From Centropus unirufus (taxonomy: Eukaryota; Chordata; Aves; Cuculiformes; Centropidae), in the NCBI GenBank assembly GCA_013397695.1, contig VYZI01000404.1:499838-563837 (forward strand): a DNA stretch of 64,000 nucleotides, written 5' to 3'. Below, one piece after another: positions 24,465 to 36,000 of this stretch. Position numbers and translations under genes: made by a program. The notes under the pieces were generated by a model, which had not been told where the DNA came from, ran no database searches, and worked only from the letters and a program-made list of their open reading frames with translations. Within the stretch, counting starts at the first letter, position 1. The number at the start of each line of letters is the position of its first letter.

Positions 24465-25580
24465 CTGGATTTCAGCAAGGCCTTTGATACCACCTCTCAC
24501 AGATTCTTCCAAAACAAAATAGATAATGGAGTGGGTGAAAAATTGGCTTATGGATCAGGCTTAAAGAGTCCTAGTGAATGGGGTTACATTGGTCTGGTGA
24601 CCCGTCACTAGCAGGGCTCCACAGAAATCTATCTTAGAACAAATACTCTTTAATATCTTCATAAAAACCTGGATGGACTCATTGACTAAGATGAGTTAGT
24701 AAACTCAAAGGTTTACTAAGCTTGAAGATGACATGAAACTGTGGGGAGCTGTTGACCCTCTTGAAGGCAAAGAGGCCATGCATAGGGATCTGGGCAAACT
24801 GGAGAGTTGGGTATTTGCGAACAACATAAAGTTTAACAAGGGCAGGTGTTGGGTTTTGCACCTGGAACATGGGAACCCTGAATATACATACAGACTGGGG
24901 AGAAAGAGGCTGGAGAGCAGCCCTATGGAAAGCGGTCTGGGGATTCTGGTTAACAGCAACTTGAACATGAGCCAACAGTGTGCCCTGGCAGCCCAGAGGA
25001 CCAACCATATCCTGGGGTTCATCATGCATGGCATTGCTAGCCGGTCGAGGGAGGTAATTGTCGTGCTCTACTTCACACTGGTGCAGCCCCACCTCAATTA
25101 TTGTGTGCAGTTTTGGGTACCGCAGTATCGAAAGGTTACCAAAGTACTGGAGAGCGTCCAGAGGAGGGCCACAAAGTTGACAAAGGGTCTAGACAGGAAG
25201 TTGTACAAGGAGCAGCTCAAATCCCTTCCAGTCTGTTCAGCCTGGAAAAGAGGAAGGTGATGACCTCATAGCAGTTTACTCCTTCCTGACGAAGGAGGGA
25301 GGAGGAGCAAGCACTCATCTCTTCTCTCTGATGACCAAAGACAGGACCCAAGGGAATGGCAGAAAGATGTGCCATAGGAGGTGTGGCAGAGCACTGGAAC
25401 AGGCTCCCCAGGGAAGTAGTCATGGTGCCAAGCCTAACAACATTCAAGAAGTATTTGGACAACTCACTCAGACACAAGGCGCAAATTTGGGGGTGTCCTA
25501 TGCAGGGATAGGAGTTGGACTTGATGATCCTGGTGGGTCCCTTCCTACTCAGGTCATGTTACAATTCTGTGATTCTGTTC
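24465..25580 (+). mobile_element. CR1 non-LTR retrotransposon, 5'-truncated, plus strand (longest copy)
   Basis: About 1.1 kb of CR1, from inside the reverse-transcriptase region of ORF2 to the 3' tail. It opens with CR1 words for a Phe-Ser-Lys-Ala-Phe-Asp segment (GATTTCAGCAAGGCCTTTGA, about 24469-24488). The active-site box follows at 24721-24732, then the ORF2 C-terminal domain. The 3' end is the CR1 type with GTTGGACTTGATGATCC and a GGGTCCCTTCC word, closing with the octamer repeat (ATTCTGTG-like units) at 25564-25580. Its 3' sequence differs from the copy at 52.9-53.5 kb, so the two belong to different CR1 subfamilies. Several stops and frameshifts precede 24733, so it is dead. It begins abruptly within ORF2, as expected for incomplete reverse transcription. 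Confidence 0.96.
24721..25260 (+). pseudogene. CR1 ORF2 remnant (reverse transcriptase active-site box to C-terminal domain)
   Basis: An open plus-strand frame of about 180 codons inside the CR1 copy. The box at 24721-24732 reads Leu-Glu-Asp-Asp where CR1 reverse transcriptases carry Phe/Tyr-Ala-Asp-Asp: the two catalytic Asp remain but Ala is replaced by Glu. Downstream are the CR1 C-terminal landmarks MSQQCALAAQ, ASRSREVI, QPHLNYCVQFW, VQRRATKL and KGLDRKLY. The frame ends at a TGA (25258-25260) after an apparent frameshift near 25220-25245, well before the normal ORF2 end. Long survival of the frame suggests a moderate age. It has no endonuclease domain and no start, so it is a fossil rather than a gene. 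Confidence 0.93.
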
Positions 25581-25623
25581 TAAGTAATGACTAAAGCTGA
25601 AGAGGTATGAATAGCTGTTCTAG

Positions 25624-25770
25624 CTACTGGAAATTATTTAAGCACATGCACCACTTCTCCTGTTTGCCAGCAGAAGCTGCAGTTTCTTGGGCAAGTATTT
25701 TAAAGTAATGGCACTTATCACTAGTGTCTGCATAAAAAACACCATCGGTGACTTGTGTTGTGGAGTATTC
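25624..25770 (-). other. exon-like segment with strong splice acceptor (unverified)
   Basis: On the minus strand a long polypyrimidine run ending CTCTCTGCTCCCTCAG immediately precedes position 25770, a close match to a vertebrate splice acceptor. A branch-point-like TTTTAAC lies just before it. From there 48 codons are open to a TAG at 25624-25626, and the acceptor falls exactly between codons of that frame. The predicted peptide is polar and mixed in composition (Asp, Thr, Lys, Cys, Tyr) but I do not recognise it. No good donor follows (CAGTAGCT is weak), and no AATAAA lies close downstream before the CR1 copy. It could be a terminal exon, a noncoding-RNA exon, a dead exon or a chance acceptor. 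Confidence 0.15.
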
Positions 25771-27747
25771 CTGAGGGAGCAGAGAGAGGGTTAAAATGAT
25801 AAAATGAGTATAAGTGTCTAAACAGCTAGAAATACAAGCACGTTTTATTTTCAAAAATATTCTACAAAGATGCACTCTAAATATTACTGATAAATACTTC
25901 ATCTAAAGCAATTAACGTAATATCAAGTGTAAGTTTGTGAAAGCTAGAAATCTATATCTTGCTACATCATTCCATCAGTTACAGCAAAACAATGCTGATA
26001 CAATGCCCTAACAGCAATATAGTGTCATTAGGAGAATAAAGACTGCAACTATTTTCCAGGACATTGATCTACTTATGGTGAAAAAAATGAACAAAAAGAA
26101 CAGAAAATCTCCCAGTGTTCTAGTGTCAATTTGGCTGAGCCAGACAATCCTTCTGCTTTTAAGAATGGTTTGGGAACCTTTAATTCTCCTCACCCGCTCG
26201 AAACGGTGGCGGCCTGCCAAAGAGGAACAGGTTTTGTGCTAAGCTTCTGCTTAGACTATATTCTTCCTACCAGATTTTCCTGCCAGAGGCATCAGTAGGA
26301 TTTGAAAGCAAGGGCTGTGGGCCACAGATAGAAATTCAATAATTTTGGGGAGAAAAAGATAAGCCCCGGGAGCTCTGTGTTTTACTGTTCTCTTCACTGT
26401 GGAGAGTGGCACTTGATGTGATCCTCACTGTTGAGCATGACACAATACATTTCAGAGCTGAAACTATTGGACTGTAGCTAGATTTTGCTTTAGGGTGGAA
26501 ATAGGTAGTGTTCTAGAATCAAGAAAATATACAAAAAACGATGGGGATGTTGAGTCCTCACAAAGCAAATAAACTAAACATTCTACAATAGAGCTGGAGG
26601 CAGGCTGCACTACCCCCAGTTTATGTACACACACCCATACATTTTATTTATTTAATTATGTTTAATATGAAATAAATATAATTTCTTGGCATGCAGAGCC
26701 TTGTCACTTTTTTTGTGAATTGCATTAAGTCATCTCACCTGGGGCTTAATATTCGCCACATGTAGGCAAGCAAACAATTTTTTTTTAATGAAAAGAGGGA
26801 AAAAGGAAGCCTGGAGCCTGTTTATATAATTTAGCATCCTATTCTGAACTGTAAAAATTCTTAATCAGATATTAATTTACAGTCAAGTTAATCATATCAC
26901 ATCACATCAATGATAGGCACAGAAATAAAAACCAATTAGCAGGTTTCAGGTAATCACAGTATGCCATGGCTTCAGGATTTCTTTTGTAGGAAAGAAATAT
27001 GCATGGACACAGAAATACACAGCTCTGTACAGAATTGCTGCAACTGTATATGTTGCTTTTAGGTATGCACTGACTAGTTATTTGAAGGGGTAAATATTTC
27101 AGTAAATAGGGCTCAACAGCATTGCCTGTTGATTCAAGGGAAAGCATTTGTATACACTGAAAGATTCTTAGAAGTCTAAGGTGAAAAAAGCCCCAGAAAC
27201 AAAGATTAAATACAAAATTAACTCTCTAAGGAAAAAAACAGGTATAGTAATGTGTTAATGTTATTGGAAAAAAACACAAGTAACTTTAACATATGTGGAA
27301 AAAAGCATTATTAAAAAAGTAGTTATTTTCTCCTAAACAAAAAAGAAGACAAAGTTTACTGTGACTTAAAAAGATACAGAGCTCCATTTAAGAACTCCAC
27401 AAATATTTGCAAAATTTTTCTGATGTATTTGCCCAGTTTTCATGATGACTAAAAGAAAAATAACTGTCTATGACTATTTGAAGAGAGCAAAAACCAATGA
27501 TGAAGGAGTACATCACCATTAGTATAATGACAGTGTTTCTGTTGTTTAGATATAAGTAATGAGATACTGAGATCTGGAAAACATATATTGACAGTTTATA
27601 AAAATGTTCCAACAATGGGATAGAATGCCTTAGGAGCAACAGCCAGGAAAGTGCTTGTCTCTGGTCTGTTTAAGACTCCTTTTTCATACTAAGGTTTTTC
27701 TAAGCTGCAGAATTTCAGCTTTCAGTCAGTCCGCTACCAGTAAAAAC

Positions 27748-27776
27748 AAAAAAAAAAAAAAAAGAAAGAAAGAAAA
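27748..27776 (+). repeat. A16 run followed by (GAAA)n
   Basis: A run of 16 A then three GAAA units. All bases are purine. Confidence 0.95.
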
Positions 27777-30700
27777 CATGAGGATTTATTGCTACTATTT
27801 ATATGCATAGAAACTGAAAAGTTTAAAAATTAGGGAAGCTGAGGAGTTAACCCAATGTTTTACCTCTTACAACTTTGACTGCAACAAGTTTAAATGTGCA
27901 GCTGAATCCAAAGTTTCAAAGCCACATTCTTTGCAGATGAAACATTACTCTCTTTCTTTCAATGCCAGATTTCCATTCTGTTTTAACATTTAATTATGCT
28001 ACAAGTTGTTATTTCAAGAAGCTGTGGGTTTGAAACTGCTTTATTTATATAAAAGTTATATTTGTCATAATTTTTCAAGAAGACTATGCGTCCTACTCTT
28101 CTGACCAATTTTTCAGTAGGGATGTGGTATAGTAACATTTTGTCCTGATAAATATTTTTATTAGCTTTATAAACACACTAAAAAAAGTTGTTGAAAATGG
28201 CAAAAATCAAATCAATTCTCTTGAATTATAACAAAACTACACTAAAGAAATAGAAAACATCTGCTGGCTATTCATCATTTTTAGGAAAAGTTTATTGTCT
28301 AAAACACTAAGGGCCAAATTCAGAGACCAGTGATTTCATAAAAGCCTTACATACATTTCTTACAAAAAGTCTAGGAATGTGGATGACACAATGTATTAGA
28401 AATTATTTTAAAAGCTTTTCATTATTGCCTTTATTTCATTTTCTTTTAATGGAGTTGAAGAGACATCTTTTGTGTTGGAAAGGGGGAATCATGGAAATTT
28501 CAGCTTGTTGTAGATGTAAAATTAGAGTGGAGAAGGCCACCAGCACCACTTCTAACCTAAATGGAATGGAGGGATGTCCTGGCATCCTGACCTGTCCAGG
28601 AATACTCCTAAGCTGACAGGGGTGACAGGGATTTAAAGCCAGACACTTTCCTTTTGGAGGCAATTTAGTTAGACCATCTGCATAACTGCCCAGAAAGTTT
28701 TTTAAACTGGGAGACCTGAAATAACATACAAGTATGTATCAGCCCTGCCTCTGTGTATCCCAGAAAAAAGAAATCCATCCCTATGTGTAAATCGCCAAAG
28801 GGACTATGGAAAGTCCAAGGCTCTGAGTTCAGTTTCTCTCAGGCTTGGCACAGTCTTAGTCCGCATTTCAAGTTCAAGAAAATCAAAGTGACATTCTCAT
28901 TCTGATTCTGGGAAGTTAATACTTATGCCCATGTATTAACAGTGGTCATCAATATTAACAAGTGGTTAAGTGAAGGACAAATAAGTTCTTGAACACCAAA
29001 TCCTCAGCTTGTCATCCAGCTGCAGAAAGAAATAAAATAAAGCTATTTGAGAACATCAAGCAACTTTTCACATATATATATTGAGTAATCATGCAGCTGT
29101 GGACGTTTTGATCTGTTCGGGCTGATGAACTTGATGGGATTTTATTTAATCAGGGAAGCACTGCTGGTTAGGGAGTATTTCAAAGGGAAGGTGACTTCAT
29201 ATACACTTTATGTATTGTATCCCTAAAAACCTATGTTTCTGTTGGAGACAGAATGACCTAGATGTTTCTTCAGTGTGATACCAGAACCCTTTTATATATT
29301 AAATATTTAGGAAATCCATAGGATGTTTTCACAAGTCATTCTTGATCCTGTTTTGATTTTTAACTTCATTAAACAGAGATATGGCAGGTTTGGAATACCT
29401 TTGTGTTTAATTTGCCCCAAATGAGGTACAGTTCCTTTTCACTATGAGACAGCTACTTTACAGTCCTCTTTCTATCCAGCCTTTGGTACTGATTTGGACT
29501 GAGCCATAACATACAATAAGTCACCATATTGGATGTAAGGCACACCACCATCTTCTGAGAGAAGATCTGGATTAAAAATTAAAGCTAACAGACCAGTGAG
29601 AGCCCTTCAGCTAACCTCTGAAACACTATACCTTTTTTGTGGTCAAATACTAATTAAATAATAATATAATATATATGTAAATAATAACTGAAGTACTAAT
29701 TAAACAGCCACAACTAGAGACTTTGATGTTCAGTTTCATATGCCTATATTTTACTGGCATCATCATGGGTAGCGAAAACAAACCTACTCAAAGGCTCAGA
29801 GATTAAACCCTTTTTTGCTAGTTTATTGTTTGTTGATTCAGCTGCAATGGTGGCCATTAAAAAGCTACTATTCAGTCATGGCTAATGCGTATGAGTACCT
29901 TGTGTCTCAAAGAATCTGTACAGGTAGTGCCTCACCTCAGCTCTGTTTATACCATATGTAAGGGATACTGCAGCGAAGGCTGATTGAAGGCCAGCTGATA
30001 GGGACAGAAGAGAAATACTATAGACTAATACAGACTTCCATTGAGGCTGATAAGAAGACAATGAAGTATCTGAACTAAGCAGCAGTTGAATCTACCTATA
30101 AAACTTGTCATTTTTTGTTTGTTTTGTTTTTTAATGAGGTGAGCTCTCTAAGCTTGTCTGCTACTACCTTCATCAACTCTATGCACTAGATTCACCATGG
30201 ATTTCAAGTGAGCTGAGATTTGGTGAACCAGGCCTGATTTTCAGGCAGGAAGTGAAAGTGCTGATATTACTGAGGTTTGCATAATACTTTTCATTGTGAA
30301 CTGCTACAAAGTCATGAGAACTGCTGTAGAGAATGTCAGAAAACACAAAGAATGCTCCCTAATGAAAAAGAGCTCGTAAACAAAGCCAAGCCAAATAATT
30401 ATAAAAACATTGTGCATATTTTGTCTAGATACTTTCTGGTGCTGTACATTTCCTGTTTTGACAATCATTTTAACTGCTACCATATATCAGTCCAAGGATA
30501 TGACAATACTACAAAAAAACTACAATATATCACTTTCAAGTAGTTAATTTTAGTGAAAAATGCTGTTATATTGTTTCAGATAGAGACCTTTTCTTTTTAA
30601 GAAAATATATTTTCATGCACTGTCTTGGTCATGAATCAAATCCTTCAGTCTTTACTTAGATAAAATTTCCAATTAACCATGTTAGTTTTGGCTAAAAAGA

Positions 30701-32547
30701 AGATTGTTGGCCCTCTTCATGAGAAAACAGAGACTTCTAACTTGTGAACAAGTGGAAGAAATCTAATGGGTGTGGAGAGAGATCTTGATAAAGCATAGGG
30801 CAAAAATAAATTCAATTTGAAAGTGAAGATGCACCTACAGTACCTCTGTCATGTCTTATATCCATATCAATGCTGCTCTAGAAAGCCGAGTGTTGGCAAT
30901 CGACTAAAACTCAAGGAAAAACACTACCAAGTATTGACAATGGCCTCAGGAAAACTCTGATCCTTAAGATAGTAACATGCTAAGAAAAACTCATACTGAA
31001 CAACAAATAAGATGATTAAGAATACGGTGCACATATAAACAAGAACACCACTGAAAAACTGTAATGAAGGAATGTGGATCTTTCACGTTACACATACAAT
31101 CTCCAATTTCTAATTAAGCAGCTGTAAAGGAAAAAATAATTGGAAAACACAAAAGGAAAGACCAGACACAATATTAAAAATAAACACTATGATAAATACA
31201 AGAAATATTAATTGGACAGGAAATGAAAAAGCAGGTGCTGAGCTACAAAAGCATTGTGGTAAAGCTTCTGATGATCTAGTAGAAGCTCTCTTGTAACATC
31301 CTTTTATTTTCACTTCTTTACAATATGATTAAATGATCTGGAAACTAATGAATATATTTTCAGTTCCTATGACTTAATATACTTGCAGTAGGACAAACAA
31401 AAGAAAATGTTATAATGAACTCAGAGATGATTATTCAAAATTTAGAATAACAGATGGAAATAAAAATAGAATGTGAATGGAAAAATTAATATTGCCACCT
31501 ATTGGTGAAAATGGAGAAGGCCAAATAATCCCTGGTAATTTGCATATCCCTGGGGAAGGTCTTGCCATGTGTAAAATGATTGATAGTTATTGTTTTGATT
31601 TACCTGGCACCAGCTAGTCCAGGAAACACATGTAGTAATTTCTGTGAAAAAATAACACTGCCATATTCCTTTCTACTATGGTCAACACAACCGGATCCTC
31701 AAAAACTCAAGCACATCCCCAAAATATAAGAAAGCAACAACAGTAATAATCTGTCATGCTATTGTGCAATGTATTTAGTATTAACATTTCTCTATCAACA
31801 TTAAACTAAATTCGTTAACAATCAAACACAGTGAACAGCAGCAATTTTTTTTCCACTGTCTTCTCAGCTTTATCTTGTTTGTCTTCCACATACCTCATAC
31901 CATACTAACCTTCCTTTGATATATTCAGTTCTCCTTTTCCTCATCTCCTTCTTTCCTTTCCTTCCTTGTATTACATCCACTATTTCTCTTTTATGTTTGG
32001 TATCTATACTTCTTGCATTTGCTCACATTGCATCCACCTACCCATACATAATAACCACATGCACATTCCTGCCCCCACCTCCTCACCTTAAATCAATCTC
32101 ACTGCAAAATGTGCAGTGACTTAATGATACTGTTTCTTGGAAATGTGCCTTTCTGTTGAAGAAAAAAACCTAATAGATGAAGTTGCTCTGCTTCTCCCAT
32201 TTCCTTCTTCCCCGATATATCTTTTTGTGTTGCTTACACAAATAGCAATGTCAAGAGATAAACTTTGCCTTCTATATTTGATAGAGTAACATCTTTAGAA
32301 AGTCTGTTCTACACTTGGTAGCACATGGGTCAATGCACAGCACTCTAGAGGACTCAGCAAATCCATGGCCTGCCAAGCCCACTTTAAATTCCCACAACCC
32401 AGAGCAGTTAAGCTTTATCAGTCTTGAGAAATGGGGAAGATTTTCTTTCTCTTTTTTTTATTCCCCATGCACACAATAACATACCATCAATGCAAACAAT
32501 AAACAGTTGTTTCTAAAAAGTATTTTTAAGTACTCAGATACTTTTAT

Positions 32548-32973
32548 ATGACCCTTCATTTTGATTTTGATGCATATTTACAAAAGAGCTTGCCTGAAAC
32601 TTTTTGGACATTTTTTTCTGTTAAAGGCTGCCTCTCTAAAATAGTAAAAGTCTTTTCAAGCTCCTTCCTATCTTCCAAAGGCATAAGAAATAGAAATGCC
32701 TTACAGAGTACCCTGAAGGTCTACAAAGATGGTTTTAATAAGTTCACAGCTGAAGGTACCTTCAGGGAAACTCTCCTGCCAGTCCTCTCTCTCAGATTTG
32801 CGAGATATCAGTTCAAGTCCCTCAAACGCCTGCAGCTATTGTGGAAGTCTCATGCCATTTTGTTTTTTATAGGTCAAAAACATACCTTAAATTCCACAAG
32901 AAAAATCAATATGCAGGCTGTGCAGTCTTGTGAGGACAGCAGACATGTGCTCCCACCAACAGGCAATGTTTAA
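32548..32973 (+). other. unexplained 141-codon open frame (probably not a gene)
   Basis: An ATG-started plus-strand frame of 141 codons, the longest on the plus strand apart from the CR1 remnant. The translation is mixed in composition with basic stretches (for example LRFARYQFKSLKRLQLLWKS around residues 82-101) but shows no domain I recognise. There is no obvious upstream promoter or Kozak context, and no polyadenylation signal tied to its end. It contains a 14-bp perfect palindrome, TGAAGGTACCTTCA (32751-32764), and a 10-bp inverted repeat CCCTGAAGGT/ACCTTCAGGG (32711-32720 and 32758-32767). Chance is the most economical explanation; a decayed retrogene is possible. Confidence 0.12.
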
Positions 32974-33032
32974 TGAGAAGACTTTTTCATTAATTTAGGG
33001 TTTTGGATAAGCTTAAGGTCTACCTTCATTTT

Positions 33033-33082
33033 AAAAAAAAGAGAGAAAAAAAGGAAAAAAAAAAGAAAGGAAAAAAGGAAAA
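33033..33082 (+). repeat. pure-purine (A/G) low-complexity tract
   Basis: Fifty consecutive A/G bases with GAGAG and AAGG steps among A-runs. It is the longest uninterrupted homopurine run I noticed in the window. Confidence 0.95.
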
Positions 33083-36000
33083 TAAATCCCACACACTATA
33101 ATGTTACATACCATATAAAAGTATAGAGCTTTGTATCAAACTTTCTGTATTTCTCAGGGCTGGAAAAATCTGAATTCATAGAAGATATTTTAATACAAAG
33201 CAATCCAGTCTACTCTTGGGGAGGAGGAGGAGTACAAGGGATCTTCATGTCCAGTGATGGTCAGTGAAGACACTCTAATTTGCCTTGAAAAAATATATAA
33301 AAGAATAAATAAAATAAATATTTGTCTCAAAAGCCTGCCTCAATCCAGCCCATATACAGGATACCTGGCATTCCTTATCTGCAGCACAGGGAAAGAGGAT
33401 TTTCAATTTTCTCTTTTTGACAAAAAAATTATCCTCACTTGCAACAACACAAAGTTTGCTTTATCACAGGGTTTCAAGAAATACTAGCCAAATATACTGT
33501 TGAAATTCCATCAGCCAAAAGAAAGAACACAGTTACCATAACCCTTCTGATTGTAGGAAAGAAAGAAAAAAAATATCCCCACAATTTTATTAATCTTGTA
33601 TTGCTAAAAACACGCAGGCTCATATCACTGCATATGTTATCTTAGATATATGTAGTGGATAGATTTCACAGGAAGACCTGTGGCCAACTTCACAGTGGCC
33701 GCAGAGTCAGATTAAAAGTTTGCATTCATAGTTTCGTCTGGGATGTTCCCTTGAGTACAATACTATCTTCAAACAAGGTATTTCTTGGCAAAACCTTTTC
33801 CTTTCTGTAAAAATAAATGGTATCTTCACAGACTCTTTTTTTTAAGAATGGACTAACAGATACAAATTATGGTTATGGTTAGGATCTGGCACAGCATCAA
33901 AGTTCCCTTCCTAGTTAAGGGGTAATAGTAACCCAGGCTGCTATTGAATCTCCCTATCACAGGGAGGTGATCTGAAAAGAGCTGCATAATATATTTAATC
34001 AAAAATCTGTTATACAAAACGTAAATGGTAAAGTTATACCCATATTATTTATGTGGTATTATTGGAGGGGCAGTAATATCTTAAAAATGTATTTTTGCTA
34101 TGTGATATCTTGTGTCAAAGAGGAAGATAAAATACTGAACACTGCAATATCAACATGAAAAGGGAGTTCCTAGTGGTATGTAAGATAGGCCACTTGTTTA
34201 GCTGTTGATTTTGCGGGATCTTCCTCTGTCTTTATTTATTTTGCAGCAATTGCCATAAAAACTTTGAGCTAAGGACTCCAGTGAAGGCACTAGCCCTACA
34301 TTAAGATTCATATATTTTGACAGTCAGCATTGCACAGACATTTGTTTATTAGTTCAGACCCTAATATGGGGAAGACTAGAGCCAGGTAACCAAGGTAATA
34401 AACCAATGAAATCAATAGAGATAGAAAGACGGGGTAAACATTTGCAGGAGCTAGTAAAACATACACCACCTTCAGACAGTCTAGTTTTGAGTAGGCTATT
34501 ATAGTCCTCTGAATGATAATGAAGCGAACATAGGAGTAGTTTGGGGAAAACAAACAAGGAAATAGAATGTAAAAATAGACAAGCATAGAGCAAAAGTGTG
34601 AGAACTATCCAGTAAAAGGCAGCTAAAAAGTAAGACAAAGATTTATGGAAGTTACTAATGACAAGAAGCTTTCTCTTTATTCTTCAAAAAGCACACAGTT
34701 GATTAGAACAGGGTGGGGAACTTAAGCAAAGCAAAGAGAACATGTAGCAGGCAGGCAAGAGAAAGTATTTGAGCAAGTTTCAGAGCTACTGCAACCTGTA
34801 TTATGCTTCCCTTTGTCCTTGGTCAACCATGGCAGAAAAGAACAAATAGAGTGCCAAGAATATTATTCCAAAATTTGGCTCTCCTCCTACCATACACTAG
34901 GGTCTAGCAGTGGAGCTGACTACCTTGCCGACATGTACTGACTTGAAAACAGATGGAAAGCTTTCCTTTGCAGAAAATATTCTTAAAAGCCTGATTATTT
35001 AAATCATTCTGATCATTTAAAGCTCAAAATTCACCAATATGTCACAGAAAATGAACTCCATGTTTTTTTCAGAGTGATGTTGTTCCTTGAAAGGAACCCA
35101 AACCCTTAACCATGCCAAGGTCTTGCAGATCAACATGAAAAAGGCAAAGGTAGGTATATTTGGATGCTGCTATTAGCTGTAGCACTGCTGTTCTGGTAGT
35201 TCCTATCTTCAGTGTGTGTGACTGGGTGGGCGAAGGAAGATTAAGCCAATTTTATATGGATCTAGATGAGATACTGTAGCCTGTCATGTTTTAAAAATGT
35301 CTTAGGATCAAAACACCTTAGTCTAAAAAAGAAGGACATACTCTCAATACACTCCTTGCTTTACACCCCAAGAGAAGAAATAGCACCGTGTTTGCAGCAG
35401 GCTTAGATCATTGTAGGAATCTTTTGTTGTTGCTGTTCATTGCAAACAAAGCACTGAAGGCCATGTCATTATTAGTTTCCACATTCTTCTCAGCCTCCAA
35501 GCTTGAGAGCTTTTATAACGTGAGTTTGATGCTTACAGTCTTAAGCCTTAAGAGAGAGAAGCAAAAGCAAACAGAAATGGGACTAAGAGACTGGAAAGGA
35601 AAAACTATGATTGTCTTCCTCCCTTTTTTTACATCTGTCCTTGGCAGCTTTTCACTGGATTATTGAGTAAGTAAGGCACATTGCGTCTAGATGCAAAGTA
35701 TGTAAAAAGAGGTTCACATAGTGTATTCTGTATCTATGGTATATATCACAAAGAGTACATTTACATGAAACTTTTTGATTCAGGCAGCAATTAGTTTCCT
35801 TTGTTCTTTTTAGATTTATGCAGATGAGTGGATGAGAAGGGCATAGTGACCAGCAGTAATAAATGTGTCTAGGAAACTCTGCTGACAAAGAAGAGTAACA
35901 TTTATCGCATTAAAAGGAATGCCTCTAGATCCCTAGGCACCTAGACTCAGCTTCCTAGGGCTTCAGATTCTGCCTACATGCTTGTGTTTCTCTCTGTTTC

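Noticed and set aside
24391..24470. Minus-strand donor-like AAAG/GTAAAT next to the CR1 5' edge, possible second exon
   Set aside because: No credible acceptor lies upstream and the open frame runs into antisense CR1. A single good donor is expected by chance.
24679..25092. 137- and 109-codon minus-strand frames across the 24.5-25.6 kb CR1
   Set aside because: They are antisense to the recognisable CR1 ORF2 frame and have no independent support.
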